In this document: piece after piece, positions 17,972 through 26,640 of the stretch
Layout: every line of letters starts with the position of its first letter
Position numbering within the stretch: the stretch's first letter is position 1
NCBI RefSeq assembly: GCF_013177455.1
Contig: NZ_CP053660.1
Coordinates: forward strand, 1,860,001-1,924,000
Reading direction: 5' to 3'
DNA from: Nocardioides marmotae
Lineage (GTDB): Bacteria; Actinomycetota; Actinomycetes; Propionibacteriales; Nocardioidaceae
Length of the DNA: 64,000 bases
Made by a program: the position numbers and the translations under genes
The notes under the pieces: model-generated
What the model saw: only the letters and a program-made list of their open reading frames with translations
Database searches by the model: none
Told to the model about the DNA's origin: nothing

Positions 17972-19000
17972 GTGGCCAGGGGTGCGCGCGGGGTCCGGCC
18001 GGCCGCGGTGGGGCTCGCTGTCTTCACGGCGATCTCCCTGGTGCTGCTGGTCGGGCTGCACCGGATGATGACCAACGCGCCCGCCGACGGCGCGCGCACC
18101 TGGACCGCGCGGTTCGAGTCGGTGAGCGGCCTGCGCCCCGGCGACGACGTGCGGGTCGCGGGCGTCGACGTCGGCCGGGTCGACGACATCGAGGTCGTCG
18201 ACGGCGACCTCGCGCGGGTGCGGTTCACCATGGACGGCGACCTCGACGTGCACGAGCGAACCCGGGTGACGCTGCGCTACCAGAACCTGCTCGGCCAGCG
18301 GTACCTCGCGCTCAGCGCGCCCGGCGCCGACCGCGGCGCCAGGCTCCCGGCGGGGGCCGAGATCCCGCTGTCGCGCACCAGCCCCGGCTTCGACCTGACC
18401 GCGCTGCTCAACGGCTTCGAGCCGCTGTTCTCGGTGCTCGAGCCGGCGGAGGTCAACGAGCTGGCCGGCTCCATCGTCGCGGTGCTCCAGGGGGAGTCCG
18501 GCACGGTCGAGTCGCTCCTGCGCGGCACGGCCGAGGCCACGTCGTACCTCGCCGACCGCGACGAGGTCTTCGGGGAGGTCCTCGCCAACCTCACCCCGGT
18601 CCTGCAGAACCTCGACGAGCAGTCCGAGGACGTCGACGCCACCGTCGTCGCCCTGCGCCGGCTGATGCAGGGCCTGGCGGGGGAGCGGCGCACCTTCGGG
18701 CGCTCCCTCGACAACCTCGCCGGGCTGGTCGACAGCACCTCCGGGCTGCTGCGCGAGCTCCGCCCCGGGCTGCGGCGTGACGTGGCGGCGCTGCGCGAGG
18801 TGAGCGGGCTGCTCGCCGACGAGCGCGACCGCGTGGGCCACGCCGTCGAGCGGCTGCCCAGGCTCTTCGACACCTTCGCCCGCACGATGTCCTACGGCGG
18901 CTTCCTCAACGTCTACCTCTGCAACCTCGGCGTCGACCTCGCCGAGCAGACCGTCTGGGTCCCCGCCTCGGGTGGCCCCTACTCGGGAGCGTGCCGATGA
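17972..19000 (+). CDS. mceB: Mce family protein MceB, cluster 1
   Basis: A 342-residue Mce subunit. The anchor is near residues 9-26 and the MCE domain has LRPGDDVRVAGVDVGRVDDI. The helical needle includes FDLTALLNGFEPLFSVLEP, a stretch typical of MceB, and the end FLNVYLCNLGVDL with its conserved cysteine. GTG at 17972 begins one base after the mceA stop. Mce4B at 39896 shares the LTALxNGFxPLFSxLEP signature and confirms the subunit assignment. Confidence 0.9.
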   Translation: MARGARGVRPAAVGLAVFTAISLVLLVGLHRMMTNAPADGARTWTARFESVSGLRPGDDVRVAGVDVGRVDDIEVVDGDLARVRFTMDGDLDVHERTRVTLRYQNLLGQRYLALSAPGADRGARLPAGAEIPLSRTSPGFDLTALLNGFEPLFSVLEPAEVNELAGSIVAVLQGESGTVESLLRGTAEATSYLADRDEVFGEVLANLTPVLQNLDEQSEDVDATVVALRRLMQGLAGERRTFGRSLDNLAGLVDSTSGLLRELRPGLRRDVAALREVSGLLADERDRVGHAVERLPRLFDTFARTMSYGGFLNVYLCNLGVDLAEQTVWVPASGGPYSGACR

Positions 19001-19971
19001 GAGCGCTCGCGGACCGCGACCCGATGCGGGTCGGCCTGGTGACCCTCTGCGTGCTGGCGCTGCTCGCCGCCGGCGTCTCGGCCGCGGCGCGCCTCGCGCC
19101 CGGCGCCGAGCGCTACACCGCCGTGCTCGAGCACACCGGCGGCCTCCGCGTCGGCGAGGAGGTCCAGGTCGCCGGCGTCGGCGTCGGCGAGGTCACCGGC
19201 ATCGAGCTCGGCGAGGAGCGGGTCGAGGTCGCCTTCACCCTCGACGGCGACCTGCGGCTCGGGGCGCGGACCAGCGCCGAGGTCAAGGTGGCGACCCTGC
19301 TCGGCACCCACTACCTCCAGGTCTCGCCCGCGGGCGACGGCGAGCTGCCCGACGCCACGATCCCGCTCGACCGCACGCGCGTGCCCTTCAACCTCCAGGA
19401 CGTCATCGACGAGGTGGTCCCCGAGGTCGACGCGTTCGACACCGCCACCATCGAGCGCTCGCTCGCGCAGGTGGCCGCGACCATGGAGGCCGCGGGCGGC
19501 GAGCTCGGCCCCGCCCTCGACGGCGTACGTCGCCTCTCCGCCGTCGTCGTCGAGCGCTCCGATGACCTCGGCGAGCTGCTCGGCGCGACCCGCGACGTCA
19601 GCCGCCGGCTCGTCGACAGCGGCACGGACCTGGTCGCCCTGATGCGCCACGCCGACGCGATCCTCGACACCCTCCGCGTGCGCCGCCAGACCATCCACGC
19701 CCTCCTGCGCGACCTCGCCGAGCTCGGCACCCAGCTCGCGGCCGTGGTCGAGGAGACCGAGGCCGACCTCGCGCCCACGCTGCGCGACCTCGTGGTCGTC
19801 ACCGACCTGCTCGAGGAGCACGCCGACGACGTGCGCGACACCGTGCGCGCCCTGGCGCCCTCGGCCCGCTACTTCGCGAACGCGAGCGGCACCGGCGGCT
19901 GGCTGGACCAGTACGTCCCCGGCGCCACCCCCGACAACCTCGAGTGCATCCTGGAGAGGTCCTGCGGATGA
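18997..19971 (+). CDS. mceC: Mce family protein MceC, cluster 1
   Basis: A 324-residue Mce subunit with an N-terminal anchor (VGLVTLCVLALLAAGVSAAA) and an MCE domain containing LRVGEEVQVAGVGVGEVTGI. The ATG overlaps the mceB stop (ATGA). An in-frame ATG two codons earlier is less likely given the overlap pattern of the operon. The needle region is helical and heptad-like, and the end GGWLDQYVPGATPDN is close to the GPWFDAYLVNLLG end of Mce4C. Confidence 0.88.
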   Translation: MRALADRDPMRVGLVTLCVLALLAAGVSAAARLAPGAERYTAVLEHTGGLRVGEEVQVAGVGVGEVTGIELGEERVEVAFTLDGDLRLGARTSAEVKVATLLGTHYLQVSPAGDGELPDATIPLDRTRVPFNLQDVIDEVVPEVDAFDTATIERSLAQVAATMEAAGGELGPALDGVRRLSAVVVERSDDLGELLGATRDVSRRLVDSGTDLVALMRHADAILDTLRVRRQTIHALLRDLAELGTQLAAVVEETEADLAPTLRDLVVVTDLLEEHADDVRDTVRALAPSARYFANASGTGGWLDQYVPGATPDNLECILERSCG

Positions 19972-21053
19972 GCCCGACCGCCCCCGCCCGCGCGCCCCGG
20001 CGCCGCGCCGCCGCGCTCGCGCTCCTGCTCGGCGCGCTGCTGACCACGGCCGGTTGCGACCCGCTCGGCCCCTCGACGCTGCGGCTGACCGCCGAGCTGG
20101 ACGACGCCGCCGGCCTCTTCGTCGGCAACGACGTCGGCGTGCTCGGCGTGCCGGTCGGCGAGATCACCGCGGTCACCCCGCGCGGCGACGTCGTCGAGGT
20201 CGAGATGGCGGTCGACGCCGGCACCGACCTGCCCGCGAGCGCCGGCGCGGTGGTGGTCGCCCGCTCCGTCGCGACCGACCGCTACCTCGAGCTCACCCCG
20301 GCCTTCGCCGACGGGCCCCGCATGGAGGACGGCGACCGCATCCCGCTGGACCGCACCCGCACGCCGGTGGAGTTCGACGAGGTGCTGGCCTCCCTGGAGG
20401 GGTTCAGCACCGGCCTGGCCGGCGAGGACGGCGAGGCCCGGGCGCTGCGCCGGCTCCTCTCGGCGAGCGCCGAGGCGCTCGAGGGCCGCGGGGCGGACGC
20501 CAACGCGACCGTCCGCGAGCTCTCGGCGGCCGCCCGTGGCCTGTCCGGGCACCGCGAGGAGCTCGTCGGCACGATCGACGGGCTCGACGACCTCACCGCG
20601 CTCGTCGCCGCCAACGACGAGGTCGTCGACCAGTTCCTCACCAGCGTCGCCGACGCGACCGACCTGCTCGCCGACGAGCGCCACGCCTTCGGCCGCTCGC
20701 TCACCTCCCTCAGCGGCGCCCTGGACTCCCTCGCGGTCTTCGTCCGGGAGAACCGCCCGGCGCTGCGCGGCTCGCTGCGCGGGCTGACCCGCGTCACCCG
20801 GAACCTGCTCGTCCACCAGGCCGATCTCGCCGAGGCCGTCGAGGTCGCCCCGCTGACCTTCGAGAACATCGGCAACGCCATCGACGACGACGACCGGCTC
20901 GACGTGCGGATGCCGGTGCGGCACCTCGCGCCGGCCCCCGAGGTCATCGACGCGCTGTGCGACGGCGTCCTGCCCGCCGGGGTCTGCGACGAGCTCGGCA
21001 CGTCGCCCGACATCGGTGACCTCCTCCTCGCGCTCCTCGGGATGCGGCCGTGA
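19968..21053 (+). CDS. mceD: Mce family protein MceD, cluster 1, with lipobox
   Basis: A 361-residue Mce subunit. ATG overlaps the mceC stop (ATGA). The N-terminus is a lipoprotein signal, [20 protein letters not shown], with Cys37 or so as the acylated residue. Most MceD proteins, including the Mce4D at 41958 in this window, have a plain membrane anchor. The MCE domain has [19 protein letters not shown]. The needle continues to a Cys-containing end ([16 protein letters not shown]), a pattern also found in Mce4D. Confidence 0.87.
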   Translation: MSPTAPARAPRRRAAALALLLGALLTTAGCDPLGPSTLRLTAELDDAAGLFVGNDVGVLGVPVGEITAVTPRGDVVEVEMAVDAGTDLPASAGAVVVARSVATDRYLELTPAFADGPRMEDGDRIPLDRTRTPVEFDEVLASLEGFSTGLAGEDGEARALRRLLSASAEALEGRGADANATVRELSAAARGLSGHREELVGTIDGLDDLTALVAANDEVVDQFLTSVADATDLLADERHAFGRSLTSLSGALDSLAVFVRENRPALRGSLRGLTRVTRNLLVHQADLAEAVEVAPLTFENIGNAIDDDDRLDVRMPVRHLAPAPEVIDALCDGVLPAGVCDELGTSPDIGDLLLALLGMRP

Positions 21054-22261
21054 CCCGCCCGGTGGTGTCCCGGTGCGTGCCCCTGGTCCTCGGGCTGGTG
21101 CTCGCGGCCGGCGGCTGCAGCACCGTCGACCGGGTCCGGCCCCCGAGCGTGGGCGAGGGGGAGTGGCGACTCTCCGCGGTCGTCGACGACGCCCTCAACC
21201 TCCCCGTCGGGGCCGCGGTGAAGTCGCGCGGCCTGGTCGTGGGCCAGGTCGTCGACGTCGAGCCGGACGACTACCGCGCGCGGGTCGAGATGGCGATCGA
21301 GGACGACGTCGAGCTGGCCGAGGGCAGCCGGTTCCGGCTGCGCTACACCACCGCGCTGGGCGAGATGTACGTCGACGTGGAGCCCGCTCCCCGTGGACCG
21401 CTCCTCGCTGACGGCGACGTGGTCCGCGGGCCGGCGGTCACCACGTCGGCGACCGTGGAGGACACCCTCGCCTCGGCGTCCCTGCTCGTCAACGGCGGCG
21501 GGCTCGGCCAGCTCCAGACGATCGTCTCCGAGCTGAACACCGCGCTGGAGGGTCGGGTCGGCGCCACCCGCGGGGTGCTGTCGGAGACCGACCGGTTCCT
21601 CACCGAGGCGCTGGCCAGCACGCGCGAGATCGACCGGGTCCTCGACGGGCTCGCCGACGCCGCGCGGACCCTCGACGAGCGCGAGGCGACCATCGACGCC
21701 GCCCTGCGCGACCTGCGCCCGGCGGCCCGCACGCTGACCCGCAACACCGACGACCTGGCCCGGCTGCTGAGCCGAAGCGACCGGCTCGCCGTCGTCGCCG
21801 ACCGGCTCGTGCGGCGCACCCGCACCGACCTCACCACCGTGGTCGACGAGCTCGGTCCCGTCCTGGAGGAGGTCCTCACCATCCGCGACGAGCTCGTCCC
21901 CGGGCTCGACCTGCTCGCCGACTTCGCCGAGCGCGCCGACGCCGCCGCCCCCACCGACTACCTCAACCTGCGCTTCCGCCTCGACGCCCTCGCCGCGCTC
22001 GACGGCACCGACCCGCTGCTCCCGGGCGTCCCCGGGCCGGACCAGCCCGGCGAGCCGGGCGAGCCGGGCGAGCCGGGTCTCCCGGGGCTGCCGGGACTGC
22101 CAGACCTGCCCGGGCTCCCGGATCTGCCGGGGTTGCCCGGCCTCCCGGGCCTGCCGGCGCTGCCCGGTCTGTCGGGGCTCTCCGGGCTGCTCGACGCCGC
22201 CGCGGACGCCACCGACCTGCCCTGGCTGCTCGGCCTGCGACCCCAGGGGGAGGAGCGATGA
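21050..22261 (+). CDS. mceE: Mce lipoprotein MceE, cluster 1, with Gly-Pro-Leu tail
   Basis: A 403-residue Mce lipoprotein (the LprK position). The signal ends in [10 protein letters not shown]. The MCE domain has [20 protein letters not shown], followed by the helical needle. The last 85 residues hold a collagen-like run made of [18 protein letters not shown] and similar units, then a short non-repetitive end. GTG overlaps the mceD stop by four bases. The tail would be an extended, polyproline-like segment at the outer end of the needle. Confidence 0.88.
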   Translation: MTRPVVSRCVPLVLGLVLAAGGCSTVDRVRPPSVGEGEWRLSAVVDDALNLPVGAAVKSRGLVVGQVVDVEPDDYRARVEMAIEDDVELAEGSRFRLRYTTALGEMYVDVEPAPRGPLLADGDVVRGPAVTTSATVEDTLASASLLVNGGGLGQLQTIVSELNTALEGRVGATRGVLSETDRFLTEALASTREIDRVLDGLADAARTLDEREATIDAALRDLRPAARTLTRNTDDLARLLSRSDRLAVVADRLVRRTRTDLTTVVDELGPVLEEVLTIRDELVPGLDLLADFAERADAAAPTDYLNLRFRLDALAALDGTDPLLPGVPGPDQPGEPGEPGEPGLPGLPGLPDLPGLPDLPGLPGLPGLPALPGLSGLSGLLDAAADATDLPWLLGLRPQGEER

Positions 22262-23349
22262 CCTGGCTGCGGGCGCATCGCCCGGTGCTCAGCGTGGTCG
22301 GCCTGGTCGCGGCGTTCGCGGTCTGCGTGACGTACCTGGTCACGGTCGTCCTCGACGTGCCGCTCACCGGGCGCGCCGACCAGGTGAGCGTGCAGCTGCC
22401 GCGCACCGGCGGGCTGTTCGAGGGCTCGCCGGCGACGTACCGCGGGGTGCGCGTCGGCACCGTCACCGACGTCGAGCTCGACCCGGAGGCGGGCGTCGTC
22501 GCGACGATCGCGCTGCGGCCCGGCGTCGAGGTGCCGCGGGCGACCCGCGCGGCGGTGCGCAGCCTCTCGCCGGTCGGCGAGCAGTTCCTCGACTTCCAGC
22601 CGGACGAGGACGGCGGCCCGTTCCTGCGCGACGGCGACGTGGTGCGGGCGAGCGCCGCCGACGTACCGGTCTCCATGGCGGCGGCCGCCGCCGGCCTCGA
22701 CAACCTCCTGGACCGGGTCGACGGCCGTGACGTCCGCGTGCTGCTGCGCGAGATCGCCGCCGCGACCCAGGGCACCGGCGGCGACCTGGAGACGCTCCTG
22801 GTCTCCCTCGACGAGGTCAGCACCGCCCTCGACGACGCCTGGCCGCAGACCGACCGGCTGCTGCGCAACGGCGAGCGGGTCGGCGAGCTGCTCTCCGCGC
22901 ACCGCGCCGACCTCGCGGGCTTCTCGGAGTCGGCCCGGCGGTTCGCGTCGTGGCTGGAGGGCTTCGACCCCGAGTTCCGCCGCATCCTGCGCCGCGCGCC
23001 CGACGACCTCGACACCATGGGCGTGCTCGCGGACGACCTGGCCGTCGACCTGCCGCCCGCGCTGGTCGAGCTCGTCGGCCTCACCGACCTCCTCGCCGAT
23101 CGCGACCCGCACGTCCGGCAGCTGACCCGGATGCTGGGCTACGGCACGAGCCGCTTCGCCTCGGCGTTCAACAACGGCTGGCTCGACATCGACCTGCTGC
23201 TCCAGGGCCAGGAGCAGTGCAGCTACGGCACCCCGCACCGCCACCCCAGCTCCACCGACCGGAAGCCGCTGAACCGGGACGGGCGGTGCGCGATGGACGA
23301 CGCCGTCTGGCGCGGCGCCGAGCACGCCCCGCCCCCGCTGGACCGCTGA
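22258..23349 (+). CDS. mceF: Mce family protein MceF, cluster 1
   Basis: A 363-residue last Mce subunit. ATG overlaps the mceE stop (ATGA). The anchor is [20 protein letters not shown] and the MCE domain has [20 protein letters not shown], near the MceF version in Mce4F. The end carries two cysteines (EQCSYGTP and GRCAMDD) that may form a disulphide outside the membrane. No Mce-associated protein genes follow, unlike cluster 4. Confidence 0.9.
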   Translation: MTWLRAHRPVLSVVGLVAAFAVCVTYLVTVVLDVPLTGRADQVSVQLPRTGGLFEGSPATYRGVRVGTVTDVELDPEAGVVATIALRPGVEVPRATRAAVRSLSPVGEQFLDFQPDEDGGPFLRDGDVVRASAADVPVSMAAAAAGLDNLLDRVDGRDVRVLLREIAAATQGTGGDLETLLVSLDEVSTALDDAWPQTDRLLRNGERVGELLSAHRADLAGFSESARRFASWLEGFDPEFRRILRRAPDDLDTMGVLADDLAVDLPPALVELVGLTDLLADRDPHVRQLTRMLGYGTSRFASAFNNGWLDIDLLLQGQEQCSYGTPHRHPSSTDRKPLNRDGRCAMDDAVWRGAEHAPPPLDR

Positions 23350-23368
23350 GCCCGCGGCGGTCGGCGCC

Positions 23369-23374
23369 TACACT
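23369..23374 (+). promoter_or_regulatory. -10 hexamer of leaderless carboxylase gene
   Basis: TACACT stands seven bases before the GTG at 23382, inside the 32-base gap after mceF. It could give the carboxylase gene its own leaderless transcript in addition to read-through from the Mce operon. Confidence 0.5.
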
Positions 23375-23381
23375 CCGCTGC

Positions 23382-24917
23382 GTGCCGATCCGCCAGGAGC
23401 TCCTCGACCTGCTCGCCCGGCGGGCGCTGACCGAGGACGCCGCGCGTCCCGACGCGGTCGCCCGGCTCCACGCCCGCGGCGGCCGGACCGCGCGGGAGAA
23501 CGTCGCCGCGCTGGTCGACCCCGGCAGCTTCGTGGAGTACGGCCGCTTCGTCACCGCCGCCCAGGAGGGCCGCCGCGACCTCGACGACCTCCTGGACCGC
23601 ACCGTCGCGGACGGCATCGTCGGCGGGCTGGCCACTCTCGGCGGTCGGCAGTGCGCCGTGCTGTCCTACGACTACCTGGTCATGGCCGGCACCCAGGGCA
23701 TGCGCGGGCACCGCAAGACCGACCGGTTGCTGGACGTGGTCGAGCGGCTCGCCCTGCCGACGGTGTTCTTCGCCGCCGGCGGTGGCGGCCGGCCCGGGGA
23801 CTCCGACATCCCGCTGGTCTCCGCGCTCGACGTGACCACGTTCGCGGCGTGGGCGCGGCTCTCGGGCCGGGTGCCGCGGATCGCCGTGGTGGACGACAAC
23901 TGCTTCGCCGGCAACGCCGTGGTGGCCGGGTGCGCCGACCTCGTTGTGGCCACCCGGCGGGCCTCGCTCGGGATGGGCGGCCCGGCGATGATCGCCGGCG
24001 GCGGGCTCGGCGACGTGGCCGCCGAGGACATCGGTCCGATCGAGGTGATGACCGCCAACGGCGTCGTCGACGTCCTCGCCGAGGACGAGGAGGTCGTGGA
24101 CGTCGCCGGGCGGCTGCTCGGCTACTTCCTCGGCCCGGTCGAGGAGTGGACCGCCCCCGACCAGACCCCGTTGCGCGACGCGGTCCCCGACGGCGAGCGC
24201 ACGGCGTACGACGTCGAGCCGGTCGTGGAGACCCTCTGCGACGTCGACAGCGTGACGGTGCTGCGGCCGGCCTTCGCGCCGGAGCTGCTCACCGCCCTGG
24301 GCCGCATCGAGGGTCGCACCGTCGGCGTGCTGGCCAACGACACCCGGCACATGGCCGGCGCGATCACCGCCGACGCCGGCGACAAGGCCGCGCGGTTCCT
24401 CCAGCTGTGCGACGCCCACGGGTTCCCCGTCGTCTCGCTCGTCGACACCCCCGGGATGATGGTCGGCCCCGACGCCGAGCGGACCGGCCTGGTGCGGCAC
24501 ACCTCCCGCCTGCTCGTCGCCGGCGCGACCCTCCGCGTGCCGCTCGTCGGCGTCGTGCTGCGCCGCGCCTACGGGCTCGGCGCGCAGGCGATGCTCGGCG
24601 GCAGCACCCACGAGCCGCTGCTCACCCTGGCCTGGCCCGGCGCCCACCTCGGCGCGATGGGTCTGGAGGGTGCCGTCCGGCTCGCCATGCGCCGCGAGCT
24701 CGAGGCGATCGAGGACGACGCCGAGCGCGAGCGGACCGTCCAGGAGCTCACCGCCTTCGCCCGGGAGCGCTCCTCCGCGCTCAACGTCGCCCGCCACTTC
24801 GAGATCGACGACGTCGTCGACCCCGCCGAGACCCGCCACCTGATCGCCCGCGTCATCGACGCCGCCGCCCGCGACGGCCGGCTCACCGGCTCCGGCCGCA
24901 CCGTCGACACCTGGTAG
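23382..24917 (+). CDS. Acyl-CoA carboxylase beta subunit (carboxyltransferase)
   Basis: A 511-residue biotin-dependent carboxyltransferase of the AccD/PccB type, which moves carboxyl from biotin to an acyl-CoA. The acyl-CoA oxyanion region resembles AGGGGRPGDSD, and the second half contains GVLANDTRHMAGAITADAGD and LVDTPGMMVGPDAE. The alpha (biotin carboxylase/carrier) subunit is not in the window. The gene follows mceF by 32 bases in the same direction, so the carboxylation of an imported acyl chain, such as propionyl-CoA or a branched product, is a reasonable guess. Substrate cannot be told from the residues seen. Confidence 0.85.
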   Translation: MPIRQELLDLLARRALTEDAARPDAVARLHARGGRTARENVAALVDPGSFVEYGRFVTAAQEGRRDLDDLLDRTVADGIVGGLATLGGRQCAVLSYDYLVMAGTQGMRGHRKTDRLLDVVERLALPTVFFAAGGGGRPGDSDIPLVSALDVTTFAAWARLSGRVPRIAVVDDNCFAGNAVVAGCADLVVATRRASLGMGGPAMIAGGGLGDVAAEDIGPIEVMTANGVVDVLAEDEEVVDVAGRLLGYFLGPVEEWTAPDQTPLRDAVPDGERTAYDVEPVVETLCDVDSVTVLRPAFAPELLTALGRIEGRTVGVLANDTRHMAGAITADAGDKAARFLQLCDAHGFPVVSLVDTPGMMVGPDAERTGLVRHTSRLLVAGATLRVPLVGVVLRRAYGLGAQAMLGGSTHEPLLTLAWPGAHLGAMGLEGAVRLAMRRELEAIEDDAERERTVQELTAFARERSSALNVARHFEIDDVVDPAETRHLIARVIDAAARDGRLTGSGRTVDTW

Positions 24918-24975
24918 CCGGCGCGCGGCGCCCGGGACTCCGGCGGCTCGGGCGACTCCGCGACTCGGGCGGCGG

Positions 24976-25059
24976 TTCATCAAGGTATGCAGGTCAACCC
25001 GCACTTCCCTGGCGGAGCTCACCCGGGGGAGTGGCGGTTCGGCTGCATACCTTGATGAA
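24976..25059. terminator. 17-bp inverted repeat between carboxylase and CMD genes
   Basis: TTCATCAAGGTATGCAG at 24976-24992 is exactly repeated in inverse at 25043-25059, with a 50-base loop that can itself pair in part (ACCCGCACTTCCC against GGGGGAGTGGCGGTT). It lies between converging stop codons at 24917 and 25110. The arms are markedly more AT-rich than their surroundings, which suggests a dispersed repeat element used as a bidirectional terminator. Confidence 0.65.
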
Positions 25060-25109
25060 ACGACCCCGCCCCGGCGGAGCCCAGGAGACCCCGGAGGAGA
25101 CCGACCCCC

Positions 25110-25649
25110 TCAGCGCCGCGGACGGTCCGGCTGGACGCGCAGGACGCCGAGGGTGGTGGCGAGCATCCGGTAGTGGCCGACCAGCATCAGCACCTCGATG
25201 CAGGTCGGCTCGTCGAGCTCGGCGCGCAGGTCGGCCCAGGTGGCGTCGGAGAGGTCGTCGGTGGCGTGGAGCTCGTCGGTGACCCGCAGCAGCAGCCGCT
25301 CGCGCGGCGCCCACCCGGGCGCGTCCGGGCCGTCGGCGACCCGGTCGAGCTCGGCGTCGGTGAGCCCGGCCCGGCGGCCGAGGCCGCGGTGCTGGGTCGC
25401 CTCGTACTCGCTGCCGGTCAGGTGCGCGACTCGCAGGATCACCAGCTCGGTCTGGCGGCGGGGGAGCCGCCCGCCCGGCATCATCCGGCCCGCGAAGTGC
25501 AGCCACCCGCGGAAGAGCCGCCGGTTGCGGCCCAGGGTCAGGAAGACCGCGGGCGGCTCGGTGCCCGAGACCCTTCCGGCCACGTGGGCGAAGGCCCAGG
25601 TGGCCACGCCGACGTCGCGCCGGGCGCCGGGGGTGATCCGTGCGCTCAC
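25110..25649 (-). CDS. Carboxymuconolactone decarboxylase-family (AhpD-like) protein
   Basis: A 179-residue all-helical protein of the CMD/AhpD-like fold. The signature is RRQTELVILRVAHLTGSEYE followed by ATQHRGLGRRAGLTDAEL. The Cys-x-x-Cys redox pair of true AhpD is missing, so alkylhydroperoxidase activity is unlikely. GTG at 25649 overlaps the stop of the upstream SDR gene (GTGA), so the two act together. Such SDR plus CMD-like pairs are frequent beside lipid and steroid genes, but the reaction is not known. Confidence 0.78.
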   Translation of the reverse strand: MSARITPGARRDVGVATWAFAHVAGRVSGTEPPAVFLTLGRNRRLFRGWLHFAGRMMPGGRLPRRQTELVILRVAHLTGSEYEATQHRGLGRRAGLTDAELDRVADGPDAPGWAPRERLLLRVTDELHATDDLSDATWADLRAELDEPTCIEVLMLVGHYRMLATTLGVLRVQPDRPRR

Positions 25650-26566
25650 GCGGCGCTCTCCGGCAGGCTCTCGGGGCGGCGGGCCTGCTCGACGGCGGGC
25701 AGCGCCTTGTTCGCGCCCCAGCTCATCACCCGCATCAGGGCGACGTAGGCCGGCGGCAGGTAGCGCTGGAGGAGGTGGGCGAGCTGGATGTCGCGCGAGG
25801 TGTAGACCCAGTAGCGCCGGCGGCGTACGCCCTCGAGGATCGCCTCGGCCGCCTGCTCGGGCGAGACCGCCCCGTGGCGGAAGCGCGCCTGGAGCCTGCG
25901 GAAGGTCGGGCTGGCCTTGTCGACGCCGGAGATGTGGATCGTCTCGGTCAGCGGCGTGTCGACGGCGCCGGGACAGACCAGGCTGACCGCGATCCCGTGC
26001 CGGCGCAGGTCGAAGCGGAGGACCTCGGAGACGCCGCGGATGCCGAACTTGCTCGCGCTGTACGCCGCGTGCCACGGCATCCCGATGATGCCGGCCGCGG
26101 AGGAGACGTTGACCAGGCTGCCGCCCCGGCCGCCGTCGATCATCGCCGGCACGAGCTCCTCGATGACGTGGATCGGGCCCATCAGGTTCACCTCGACCAG
26201 GCGCCGCCAGTCCTCGTGCTCCAGGGAGCGGACGGTGCCCCAGCGGGAGATCCCGGCGATGTTCATGACGACGTCCATGGCGCCGTGCTCGGCGGTCAGC
26301 CGCCGCGCCATCGCCTGGACCGCCGCGTGGTCGGAGACGTCGACGGCCTCGACGTGGCCGACCCGGCCGCCGGCCGCGCGGATGGCGGCGGCGGCCTCCT
26401 CGAGGCGCTCGGCCCCGAGGTCGGTGAGGTGGACGACGGCGCCTCGCCGGGCGGCGAGCTCGGCCGTGGCCCGGCCGATGCCGCTGGCGGCGCCGGTGAT
26501 GAGGACGTGCTGGTCGGTGAGGGTGCGGGCGCGGGAGCGGCGGCGTGGGAGCAGACGAGGGAGCAT
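25646..26566 (-). CDS. Short-chain dehydrogenase/reductase
   Basis: A 306-residue classical SDR. The cofactor motif is LITGAASGIGRATAELAARR with an acidic LTDLGAER, which favours NAD. The catalytic set is visible as NVSSAAGIIG (Ser) and AYSASKFGIRG (Tyr, Lys). The C-terminal extension of about 50 residues (RRRRYWVYTSRDIQLAHLLQ) is typical of the DltE/acyl-chain SDR group found near lipid genes. GGAAGG lies upstream of the ATG at 26566. The substrate is unknown. It is the first gene of a two-gene operon with the CMD protein. Confidence 0.85.
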   Translation of the reverse strand: MLPRLLPRRRSRARTLTDQHVLITGAASGIGRATAELAARRGAVVHLTDLGAERLEEAAAAIRAAGGRVGHVEAVDVSDHAAVQAMARRLTAEHGAMDVVMNIAGISRWGTVRSLEHEDWRRLVEVNLMGPIHVIEELVPAMIDGGRGGSLVNVSSAAGIIGMPWHAAYSASKFGIRGVSEVLRFDLRRHGIAVSLVCPGAVDTPLTETIHISGVDKASPTFRRLQARFRHGAVSPEQAAEAILEGVRRRRYWVYTSRDIQLAHLLQRYLPPAYVALMRVMSWGANKALPAVEQARRPESLPESAA

Positions 26567-26640
26567 GCGCGGAGCCTTCCATCTCAGGAGGCCGCACGGC
26601 CAGTGTCGCGACGAGGCTCGGACGTGGTAGCCAAGGCCCC

